Translations under genes and position numbers: made by a program
NCBI GenBank assembly: GCA_040217755.1
Contig: JBEHWJ010000039.1
Coordinates: 1-17,463, forward strand
Direction: 5' to 3'
Source: PHAA01 sp040217755
Lineage (GTDB): Bacteria > Bacillota > Syntrophomonadia > Syntrophomonadales > Syntrophomonadaceae
DNA: 17,463 nt
In this document: piece by piece, positions 1 through 5,926 of the stretch
Layout of the letters: each line of letters begins with the position of its first letter
How positions within the stretch are numbered: position 1 is the first letter of the stretch
Notes under the pieces: model-generated
What the model was told of the DNA's origin: nothing
The model's database searches: none
Seen by the model: only the letters and a program-made list of their open reading frames with translations

Positions 1-1
1 C

Positions 2-286
2 CACCGCAAGCAGGTGAGCGCGCTGTACAAAAGCGAGAGTTTCCTCGCCCTGGCCTGGGTCGAGATCCTGTGGGCAATCCGCCACGGCATCTATGCCCAG
101 ATCTGTGAGAACTGTGGGGCGGTCTTCCGCCTGGGCGGGCCTTATACGCGCAGGGCCTACCTGTGTTCTCCGTCCTGCCGGCGCCAGCACCGCATCGAGA
201 AGATGGGGGGAGCGGAGCAACTGCGCGAATATAACCGCTTGCGCAAGCGAAAGTCCCGGGAGAAACAGCTGCGGCGGCGCCGCTGA
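2..286 (+). CDS. Zinc-finger protein, C-terminal part only (cut by the window edge)
   Basis: The reading frame is open to the left edge, so the N-terminus lies outside the window; an internal GTG at 14 is not needed as a start. The visible part carries a four-cysteine motif, CENC followed 16 residues later by CSPSC (C-x2-C-x16-C-x3-C), then a very basic tail rich in Arg and Lys ending in RRRR. This layout resembles CGNR-type and related treble-clef zinc fingers, which usually bind nucleic acid at the C-terminus of a regulator. The family is not settled and no catalytic domain is visible. The basic tail fits DNA or RNA binding. No clear terminator follows. Confidence 0.6.
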   Translation, partial: HRKQVSALYKSESFLALAWVEILWAIRHGIYAQICENCGAVFRLGGPYTRRAYLCSPSCRRQHRIEKMGGAEQLREYNRLRKRKSREKQLRRRR

Positions 287-378
287 ACGCCCTCTCTTCT
301 GCTGTCCCCGGCTTGTGCCGAAAATTGTGCCCCACAATCGCCCCCGCCCATGGCGTTAATGATGAGGCCGAAGAACCT
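287..378. other. Spacer between zinc-finger gene and first MITE
   Basis: No gene or convincing terminator seen. A short 6-bp hairpin (ATTGTG/CACAAT, 324-338) has no T-run. The last six bases, GAACCT at 373-378, recur right after the following element at 709-714. Confidence 0.4.
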
Positions 379-480
379 CCGAGACCACTGAAAAAGTACC
401 GATTTTATCATCCTTAGGAGTTAATAGTGTCATTCCGAGCGGAGCGAGGAATCTAGTCCCAGCGGTTAACCCTTCACTTC

Positions 481-514
481 GTTAATAGACTCTTCACTGC
501 GTTCAGAGTGACAC
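481..514 (+). repeat. 34-bp repeat inside MITE copy 1, also found inverted in copy 2
   Basis: This segment (GTTAATAGAC...AGTGACAC) matches the reverse complement of 1990-2023 exactly over 34 bases. Its last 28 bases (487-514) recur exactly at 596-623. The identity ties the two mobile elements together and suggests recent activity or gene conversion. Confidence 0.85.
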
Positions 515-595
515 TTATTTGTCATCCTGAGGAGACGAAGGCAACGAAGGATCTCATCAACAATACTGTATTTTTGTTCGTTATACACTGTTACA

Positions 596-623
596 AGACT
601 CTTCACTGCGTTCAGAGTGACAC
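596..623 (+). repeat. Second 28-bp repeat copy inside MITE copy 1
   Basis: Exact direct copy of 487-514 (AGACTCTTCACTG...AGTGACAC). Its presence twice in copy 1 and once in copy 2 suggests that copy 1 grew by internal duplication. Confidence 0.85.
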
Positions 624-628
624 ATTAG

Positions 629-669
629 AATAACTTGGGGGAATAACTTGGGGACAGGCACCAAGTTAT
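629..669. repeat. Small REP-like hairpin inserted in MITE copy 1
   Basis: AATAACTTGGGG occurs twice in tandem (629-640, 642-653). The second copy starts a 9-bp perfect stem, ATAACTTGG (643-651) with CCAAGTTAT (661-669), closing a GGACAGGCA loop. The corresponding part of MITE copy 2 lacks it, so it looks like an insertion. The GGGGACAGGCACC core resembles REP-like palindromes associated with Y1/RAYT transposases, from memory; no such transposase is in the window. Confidence 0.6.
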
Positions 670-714
670 CTCAGCATGACATATTTTAAAGAATTGTTCA
701 GTGGTCTCGAACCT

Positions 715-869
715 TCCCGGAGTTTCACACCAGGGGAAAAGCACCTGGAAACCGGCTTCCTTTTAATGGGGCAGAGCATCTGTTAAAATGTACATAAATT
801 TGGGCCCGCAAGGATTGGCGGACGCGGTCGGCGGTGTTGCTGCCGCCGGCGCCCAGGCGGATAAGGGCC
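715..869. other. Spacer upstream of the CydB-like gene
   Basis: No cydA or other recognisable gene lies here. A 42-codon frame from ATG 788 to the stop at 914-916 has no ribosome site and overlaps the next gene. I see no strong promoter. Confidence 0.4.
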
Positions 870-877
870 AAGGAGGG
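870..877 (+). promoter_or_regulatory. Ribosome binding site for the CydB-like gene
   Basis: AAGGAGGG lies 8 bases before the GTG at 886 and fixes that start codon. Confidence 0.8.
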
Positions 878-885
878 TTCTGCAA

Positions 886-1869
886 GTGGGTATCAACGGA
901 CTCTGGTTTATCCTGATCGGGATTATTTTGGCCGCTTACCTTTACCAGGTGGCACACCAGTTCGGGGTGGGCGTGCTGGTGGGGGGGATAGGCGCGGATG
1001 GAGAAGGACAGGTACAGGTGATCCGCACTGTCGGACCGGTACTGGGGTTGGAGGAGATATGGCTGCTGGCGGCCGGTGTGGCGGTATGGCATGCTTTCCC
1101 CGGTTGGTGGCAGCTGCTGGCGGCGGCTTTCGGCCCTATCCTGTGGGTAATAGCGGGCCTTTTACTGGTACGGGCGGTAGCGGTAAATATTATGCGCAAC
1201 TCAAGCCCCGGGCCTCTGTTCACGGCCTTGAAATACGTTCTATTCCTGTGCAGCCTGCTGCTCCCTGCCTTATTGGGCCTGGTGCTGGCCAATCTGGTCA
1301 CCGGGCTGCCCATCGACGGCCAATCTCAATATAGCGGCGGCCTGGCCGACCTCTTATCAGTACCGGCCCTTACCGCTGGTTTGTTCGCGGCGGCGTTCTG
1401 CGTCTATCATGGTGCGGTCTATCTGACCTCCAAACTGGATGAGCCCTTGTGGCGCCACGCCTATCAGCGGGCTTTCCTGTGGGGCCGCATCGCCCTGGTG
1501 CTGGCGGGCGTGGCCACCGTGACGGCCGTCTATGGCACCGATATCTTCGCCCGTTTCTGGCCTGCTTCCCTGTTCCTGATGAGTCTGCTGAGCATAGTGC
1601 TGTCCTCCTACCTGCTGGGACAATCCTATAACCGCCGGGCATTTTCCTGCAACGGAGCTACCATATTAATCGGCGTCGCCGCCCTGTGGGCCGCTTTGTA
1701 CCCCCGGCTGACAGTGTCCAGCCTCGACCCGGCCTGGAGTCTGACTCTCGACAATGTGGCGGTCAATCCCGGCAACCGGGTCATCGGCCTGATAGTCCTG
1801 GCCCTGCTGCTGGCGGGCCTGGCCGCCTGGAAACGCCGCCTGGCCCAGGGCGGCGGGCTCCGTCCCTAA
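886..1869 (+). CDS. Cytochrome bd oxidase subunit II (CydB)-like membrane protein, orphan
   Basis: The 327-residue product has about eight or nine hydrophobic helices by eye. It follows the CydB plan: an N-terminal helix leading to FGVGVL (residues 26-31), IRTVGPVLGLEEIWL (46-60) where CydB has the TIGPxWDGNxVWL region, and GLVLANLVTGLPID (131-144) matching the GxxxGNxxxGxPL stretch. CydB is the membrane partner of haem-carrying CydA in the quinol-oxidising O2 reductase. E. coli CydB is about 379 residues, so this one is short. The WDGN block is replaced by LGLEE, losing the conserved Asp of the proposed proton path. Without cydA in view, it may be a divergent bd-type subunit, a partner encoded elsewhere, or a relict. 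The start is GTG with a strong ribosome site. MITEs flank it on both sides. Confidence 0.75.
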   Translation: MGINGLWFILIGIILAAYLYQVAHQFGVGVLVGGIGADGEGQVQVIRTVGPVLGLEEIWLLAAGVAVWHAFPGWWQLLAAAFGPILWVIAGLLLVRAVAVNIMRNSSPGPLFTALKYVLFLCSLLLPALLGLVLANLVTGLPIDGQSQYSGGLADLLSVPALTAGLFAAAFCVYHGAVYLTSKLDEPLWRHAYQRAFLWGRIALVLAGVATVTAVYGTDIFARFWPASLFLMSLLSIVLSSYLLGQSYNRRAFSCNGATILIGVAALWAALYPRLTVSSLDPAWSLTLDNVAVNPGNRVIGLIVLALLLAGLAAWKRRLAQGGGLRP

Positions 1870-1926
1870 CCGCCGGTTCATCAATCAGATAGCGGCCACC
1901 GGGGTAATTCACCACTGGCGCCGTTC

Positions 1927-2061
1927 GAGACCACTGAAGAAGTCTTTAAAATGGGTCATGCTGAGCGTCAGCGAAGCATCTTGCAACACGTGTCACTCTG
2001 AACGCAGTGAAGAGTCTATTAACTCCTCATGATGACAAAATAGGACTTTATCAGTGGTCTC
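1927..2061. mobile_element. MITE-like element, copy 2 (short form, inverted relative to copy 1)
   Basis: The ends are GAGACCACTGA (from 1927) and TCAGTGGTCTC (to 2061). CCGTTC occurs before (1921-1926) and after (2065-2070), probably a target-site duplication with three extra bases (GGA) between. Read on the minus strand, the order of modules matches copy 1: GGAGTTAATAG, then the 28/34-bp repeat, then CAGCATGAC with an ATTTTAAAGA stretch, then the terminal repeat. It contains a GTCATGCTGAGC...GCGAAGCATCT module (1956-1982). There is no coding capacity. It lies just downstream of the CydB-like gene. Confidence 0.75.
1990..2023 (-). repeat. 34-bp repeat in MITE copy 2 (inverted copy of 481-514)
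   Basis: This is the exact reverse complement of 481-514 over 34 bases, and of 596-623 over 28 bases. Confidence 0.85.
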
Positions 2062-2070
2062 GGACCGTTC

Positions 2071-2410
2071 ACCACCTGCTGCGATCCCAGGGGGCACTAT
2101 CTCTTGGTCGGCATTAGGGTTTTTCCGCCCGGTGGGGATGATGGGAGTGGTTTTCTCCCCTGACCGGCGGGCCGGGTGCGGCCAGTTTCATCGCCGGCCC
2201 TCACCAAGACCCGCTGGGCATCGCTTGGCGCCCATCACCAATCCATCTGCCATAGAGTCCTGGCCTCAGCCTGCGCCCGTGCGGGGTCGCCGACCACACC
2301 CTTTCATCCAGATTTATGCCGCCAATTTCCCCGGCGCCGACTATATCCACCCCGACCTACCCGCCCCGCAAGTCGATGGTCTGCTTGAAATCCTGCGGGA
2401 ATATCATTAA
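2071..2410 (+). pseudogene. Possible gene remnant after MITE copy 2
   Basis: This stretch is GC-rich like the genes, unlike the AT-rich DNA that follows. A frame ending at the TAA at 2408-2410 closes with a protein-like segment, PFIQIYAANFPGADYIHP then DLPAPQVDGLLEILREYH. Upstream in the same frame the composition is Pro- and Arg-rich and not protein-like, and its only early start (GTG 2054) lies within the MITE end. I cannot name a family. It could be the frameshifted tail of a decayed gene or a chance open frame in GC-rich DNA. Confidence 0.25.
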
Positions 2411-2437
2411 GAAGAGCAGTGGGAATCCATCCAAGTA

Positions 2438-2466
2438 TTGATAAGTTATTTAACCTGTTATATATT
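2438..2466 (+). promoter_or_regulatory. Candidate promoter of the metal-uptake operon
   Basis: TTGATA (2438-2443) and TATATT (2461-2466) are 17 bases apart, each one mismatch from the sigma-A consensus. Transcription would start near 2473 and give a leader of roughly 470 bases containing the riboswitch candidate. A start closer to the riboswitch is not excluded. Confidence 0.45.
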
Positions 2467-2640
2467 TAACATATGTAGAGTCCTCTTATGTTGTGTTATC
2501 TACGTTTATGTTCGGTACATAGTTTTATCCGCTGATTGATTCACGGGTTTTTTGTCGTTCATGTTTGCCTCTAATTTAGGGAGACAAAAGAGAAGCACCC
2601 CATCAATTTCATTTACGGTATACGGATTTAATAATATTGA
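2467..2640 (+). other. AT-rich leader upstream of the riboswitch candidate
   Basis: No gene, repeat or convincing hairpin seen here. The composition is much more AT-rich than the flanking genes. Confidence 0.4.
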
Positions 2641-2645
2641 TATTA

Positions 2646-2776
2646 CTCCGGGCCAAAGGACCTAAAAACTCATCCACGGTATTTTGGCCAGGGCAATAAG
2701 TTCTCAAGAAACATGGAAACGGGTTTGCCTGCCGCCAGAATAGGAGTTGCCTGGTCAATGCTGCATAAGGTTGGAT
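2646..2776 (+). promoter_or_regulatory. Candidate molybdenum/tungsten-cofactor (Moco/Tuco) riboswitch
   Basis: The leader has the landmark strings I recall for the Moco RNA motif: CTCCGGGCC (2646-2654), GGACCTAAAAACTCATCC (2658-2675), and a late GGAAACGGGTTTGCCTGCCG (2715-2734). The fold is well supported. A long helix pairs 2677-2696 with 2747-2763: CGGTATT with AATGCTG, then GGCCAGG(G)CAA with TTGCCTGGTC, including wobbles and small bulges. Inside it a hairpin pairs TGG and CGG (2714-2716, 2720-2722) with CCG and CCA (2732-2737) around an AAA bulge. Moco RNAs control molybdate transport, cofactor synthesis and Mo/W enzyme genes; variants lacking one stem (Tuco) associate with tungsten. The genes downstream fit. 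The match is to remembered consensus, not a covariance search. Confidence 0.72.
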
Positions 2777-2779
2777 TCG

Positions 2780-2815
2780 GCTCCGCATCTTTAGGCGGGG
2801 CTATTTATCTTTATT
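2780..2815 (+). terminator. Hairpin after the riboswitch, possible expression platform
   Basis: GCTCCGC (2780-2786) pairs with GCGGGGC (2795-2801), 7 bp with one G-U pair and an 8-base loop. TATTTATCTTTATT follows. It would be a weak intrinsic terminator about 120 bases before the first coding start and could act as the switch output. Confidence 0.45.
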
Positions 2816-2928
2816 AGGGAGGTGCAGATTATTAGCGGTTGAGTTGCCAATACCGGGGCGGAAATATCATTTGCACCCAACCGGGGATTCCGTCCAAGTC
2901 AGCTGCCCAGGGTTAGCAGGTAATGTCG

Positions 2929-2934
2929 AAGGAG
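2929..2934 (+). promoter_or_regulatory. Ribosome site deciding the permease start
   Basis: AAGGAG lies downstream of the first in-frame ATG (2923) and 12 bases before ATG 2947 (9 before TTG 2944). This favours the later start, because 2923 has no ribosome site. Confidence 0.5.
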
Positions 2935-2946
2935 ATCCAGGCATTG

Positions 2947-3966
2947 ATGATTAACAGCACTGAACACTTCAAAGTAAAGATAACTGGCTTGGTTGGCTTC
3001 ACCATAGTTCTGTTTTTCGCATCTTTTTTGGTAGGCAGGTTTGCCATCTCGCCGCTAACCGTGGCCAGTATTATCCTGGCGAAATTTATGGTCATCCCCC
3101 AGACCTGGGATCCTACCTTGGCCATCGTCGTCCTGCAGGTTCGCCTGCCCCGGATTGTGCTGGGGATATTGGTCGGCGGAGCCCTCTCGGTAGCGGGAGC
3201 ATCTTATCAAACCCTGTTCAAGAACCCGATGGCATCGCCGGATATCCTGGGGGTGTCGGCCGGTGCGGCATTTGGCGCCGCCCTGGCGATGATCAACAAT
3301 GGGGCCTGGTGGCAGGTCCAGGTCACCGCCTTCGCCTTTGGGATCATTGCGGTGACCGCGGCCTACATAATCGCTCAAGTCTTTGGCCGCAATACCATCA
3401 CCATCCTGATATTAGCTGGAATTGTGGTTTCGAGCCTGTTTCAATCTTTGCTCACCATCATCAAAACCCTGGCCGATACCAATAACGCGCTGCCGACCAT
3501 TACCTATTGGCTCATGGGGAGCCTGGGCAAGGCCAAGAACGAGGATGTCTTGATCATGCTGCCGGCGATGGCTCTTTCCCTGCTGACGATCTTCATCTAC
3601 CGCAGCCAGATCAACGTGCTGGCCGCCGGTGAAGATGAGGCCCGCACCATGGGGGTAAATGTTACCCAGGTCAAACTGCTGGTGGTAGCCAGTTCTACCC
3701 TGATGACGGTTGCATCGGTCAGCATCTGCGGCATTATCGGTTGGGTGGGCATGGTGGTGCCGCACATCGCCCGCATGCTCACCGGGGCCAGCTTCTCCAA
3801 ACTGGCCGTTACTTCATTCTTTGTCGGCGGAGCACTCTTGCTGACTATCGACAATGTTATTCGCGGCATCGAAGGGGTGGAGCTGCCGCTGGGCGTGCTG
3901 ACCGCTCTGGTAGGGACCCCGGTATTCGTAATGCTGCTGGCACGGGTAAGGAAGGGGTGGTCGTAA
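2947..3966 (+). CDS. FecCD-family ABC transporter permease (Mo/W-type, MolB-like)
   Basis: This is the membrane channel of a binding-protein-dependent metal or metal-chelate importer. About ten hydrophobic helices are visible. Family landmarks are QVRLPR (residues 64-69), FKNPMASPDILGVSAGAAFG (91-110), the AAGEDEARTMGV region (226-237) that contacts the ATPase, and GWVGMVVPHIAR (265-276). At 339 residues (347 from ATG 2923) it is normal for FecCD/BtuC proteins. FecCD permeases move ferric chelates, haem, cobalamin, or in Haemophilus MolBCA, molybdate and tungstate. The riboswitch candidate upstream and MoeA-like gene downstream favour Mo or W here; that is inference. The stop overlaps the next start by one base (TAATG). 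The start is ambiguous between 2923, 2944 and 2947. Confidence 0.9.
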   Translation: MINSTEHFKVKITGLVGFTIVLFFASFLVGRFAISPLTVASIILAKFMVIPQTWDPTLAIVVLQVRLPRIVLGILVGGALSVAGASYQTLFKNPMASPDILGVSAGAAFGAALAMINNGAWWQVQVTAFAFGIIAVTAAYIIAQVFGRNTITILILAGIVVSSLFQSLLTIIKTLADTNNALPTITYWLMGSLGKAKNEDVLIMLPAMALSLLTIFIYRSQINVLAAGEDEARTMGVNVTQVKLLVVASSTLMTVASVSICGIIGWVGMVVPHIARMLTGASFSKLAVTSFFVGGALLLTIDNVIRGIEGVELPLGVLTALVGTPVFVMLLARVRKGWS

Positions 3967-4751
3967 TGCTGACCGTGCAAGGACTGAGTTTTTGTTATAC
4001 CCAGAACAGAGTGGTTTTGAAGGACATTTCCCTGGAACTGGGCAGCCATGATATCCTATGCCTGCTGGGCCCGAATGGAACCGGCAAAACTACCTTGCTC
4101 CGCTGCCTGCTGCTGCTCAACAAGGTCAAGCAGGGCAGCATCAGGATCGACGGACTCGATCTAACCAAGCTGCCGGCCAAAAGCCGAGCCAAACTGATGG
4201 CTTATGTTCCGCAGGCAACCAGTATGGCTTTCCCCTATGATGCCCGGGAGGTGGTGCTGATGGGACGGGTTGCCCACCTGAGCACCGGCGGCCGCCCCAG
4301 CCGCAGGGACCGGGAACTGGCCGACCAGGCGATGGGCCAATTGGGTATCCTGCACTTGGCCGGCTGTATGTTCAACGAACTGAGCGGCGGTGAAAAGCAG
4401 ATGGTATTGGTCGCCCGGGCCCTGGCGCAACAGGCCCGGATCATGATTATGGACGAACCGACCGCCAACCTGGATTACAGCAACCAGGTAAGGATGCTGC
4501 AGGTGATCAAGTCTTTGGCCGAACAGGGCTACTCCATCCTGATGACCACCCATTTGCCCGATCATGCCTTTTTGGCCGGCAACAAGGTGGCCTTGATGCG
4601 CGACGGACTGGTGATGGCACAGGGACTGCCCGATGAGGTCCTGACCACCGCCAACCTGTCCCGGCTCTATGCCGCCCCGGTTTGTGTGACCACCGCCGAT
4701 CTGCACCCTTGGGAAGGGGAAACCAAGGTCAGTATTCCGATCATGAATTAA
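3966..4751 (+). CDS. FecE/BtuD-type ABC transporter ATPase (Mo/W-type, MolC-like)
   Basis: This is the cytoplasmic ATPase powering the preceding permease. The 261-residue product has a full nucleotide-binding domain: Walker A GPNGTGKTT (35-43), Q-loop Gln83, signature LSGGE (139-143), Walker B IMIMDE (159-164), and the switch His196 in MTTHLPDH. The order and spacing are those of the FepC/FecE/BtuD subfamily. Its ATG shares one base with the permease stop, so the two are translationally coupled. An upstream extension of the frame lies inside the permease gene and is rejected as a start. Confidence 0.93.
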   Translation: MLTVQGLSFCYTQNRVVLKDISLELGSHDILCLLGPNGTGKTTLLRCLLLLNKVKQGSIRIDGLDLTKLPAKSRAKLMAYVPQATSMAFPYDAREVVLMGRVAHLSTGGRPSRRDRELADQAMGQLGILHLAGCMFNELSGGEKQMVLVARALAQQARIMIMDEPTANLDYSNQVRMLQVIKSLAEQGYSILMTTHLPDHAFLAGNKVALMRDGLVMAQGLPDEVLTTANLSRLYAAPVCVTTADLHPWEGETKVSIPIMN

Positions 4752-4781
4752 ATAATAAAGGTTGGAAAGGGAGGAGAAGAG

Positions 4782-5828
4782 ATGAGATCCAGTAAGAAAG
4801 TTGTTGCCCTGCTAATAATGGCCGCCCTGGTCATGACCTGCCTGGTAGGCTGCCAGAAGAGTACCCCGACTGCAGCCCCGGCTACCGCCGAGCGTACCGT
4901 AACCGATATGGCGGGAAGAACCGTAAAGGTCCCGGCCGAGGTCAAAACCATCGCTACCTTTGGCGCTATCGGGGTGTTGAATGCATTCGTGGAAACCGTG
5001 GGTGAAGGCAGTAAAATCTGTAATGAGATGTCGCCGTCGTTTACCAAGAGAGATCTCTGGAAATACCAGTACGTATTTGCTCCCCAGCTGAAGGACGGCC
5101 CGGTATTCGAGGACGCCAGCCGTGAGATTCAGATGGAAAAGGTGCTGCAGGTCAAACCCGACCTGTGCCTGACCATGGACAAGAAGGCCACCGACCTGCT
5201 GGCGGCCCAGGGACTCACCGTCATTTACCTGGCCTGTGATAAACAGGATGATGTCAAGACTTGCGTCAATATCCTGGGCGAGGCGCTCAACAAGAAGGAC
5301 GCAGCCGCAGACTACACGGCCTGGTTTGACAAATCCGTAGCCAAGGCCTCGGACCTGACCGAGGGTATTAAACCCGAAGACAAGAAGAAAGTCATCTATG
5401 GCAGCGTCAACACCCTGACCCAACCCCATATCATCGCCGAGTGGTGGATTACGGCGGCCGGCGGGGTCAGCGTTACCAATGACGGCCGAACCGCCCAGAC
5501 CCTTACTTACACCATGGAAGACCTGTTGAAATGGAAACCCGATGTCATGATTCTGTCCGATAAAGCCTTTAGGAAAGATGTGGTCGGCGATACGCGGTTT
5601 GCCAGCCTGCCAGCGATCCAAGACCAGCAGATCTTTATAGTTCCGACTGTCGCTCATATCTGGGGCAACCGCACCCCGGAGCAGCCCCTGACCGTTCTGT
5701 GGACCATCAACAAGCTGTACCCGCAGTTGGAGACCACCGAAGCCCTGAAACAAGATATCTCCTACTTCTACAGCCATTTCTTCAAAGTCAATCTGACTGA
5801 TGAGCAGCTCAAAGAAATTATCGGCTAA
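4782..5828 (+). CDS. TroA-like substrate-binding lipoprotein (Mo/W-type, MolA-like)
   Basis: This is the extracytoplasmic receptor of the FecCD-type importer. The 348-residue protein starts with a lipoprotein signal, MRSSKKVVALLIMAALVMTC then LVGC, with Cys24 as the lipidation site. A Ser/Thr/Pro/Ala linker follows, then the Peripla_BP_2 pattern: VTDMAGRTVKVP (about 40-51), a helical backbone between two lobes, and a second-lobe segment with TMEDLLKWKPDVMILSD. This is the BtuF/FhuD/MolA superfamily. The binding ligands cannot be assigned by eye, so ferric chelate or cobalamin remain possible. GGGAGGAG lies about six bases upstream of ATG 4782. The gene follows the ATPase by 30 bases. Confidence 0.9.
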   Translation: MRSSKKVVALLIMAALVMTCLVGCQKSTPTAAPATAERTVTDMAGRTVKVPAEVKTIATFGAIGVLNAFVETVGEGSKICNEMSPSFTKRDLWKYQYVFAPQLKDGPVFEDASREIQMEKVLQVKPDLCLTMDKKATDLLAAQGLTVIYLACDKQDDVKTCVNILGEALNKKDAAADYTAWFDKSVAKASDLTEGIKPEDKKKVIYGSVNTLTQPHIIAEWWITAAGGVSVTNDGRTAQTLTYTMEDLLKWKPDVMILSDKAFRKDVVGDTRFASLPAIQDQQIFIVPTVAHIWGNRTPEQPLTVLWTINKLYPQLETTEALKQDISYFYSHFFKVNLTDEQLKEIIG

Positions 5829-5926
5829 AAAGGATCAAGGCCCAGCCGATAGGCGGTCAGAATTGTAGAGACCATCTCCATAAGAAAGACTCCGAATGAT
5901 TCAACAGCTAGGAAGGGTGATGATTT

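Larger units (their letters stand above)
379..708. mobile_element. MITE-like element, copy 1 (long form)
   Basis: The ends form a perfect inverted repeat: GAGACCACTGAA at 381-392 and TTCAGTGGTCTC at 697-708, extended by one C/G pair at 380 and 709. GAACCT occurs directly before (373-378) and after (709-714), which looks like a 6-bp target-site duplication. There is no transposase frame inside, so the element is non-autonomous. The interior has modules of the GTCATTCNGAGC...GAGGAATCT kind (429-454 and 521-554), two copies of a 28-bp repeat, and a small hairpin. A shorter relative lies at 1927-2061 in the opposite orientation. The boundary is uncertain by 2-3 bases because the two flanking duplications both contain GAAC. 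Confidence 0.75.

Noticed and set aside
788..916. 42-codon frame upstream of the CydB-like gene, considered as a small bd-oxidase subunit
   Set aside because: It has no ribosome site and no membrane helix, and it overlaps the better supported GTG start at 886.
481..2023. The 28-bp repeats as a CRISPR array
   Set aside because: There are only three copies, in two orientations, with irregular spacing, and they sit inside MITE-like elements; no cas genes are in the window.
2467..2922. Cobalamin riboswitch upstream of the FecCD-type operon
   Set aside because: I see no B12-box-like sequence; the landmarks present fit the Moco motif better.
4812..5777. Minus-strand open frame opposite the binding lipoprotein
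   Set aside because: The plus-strand gene has a signal peptide, ribosome site and family motifs; the antisense frame has none.
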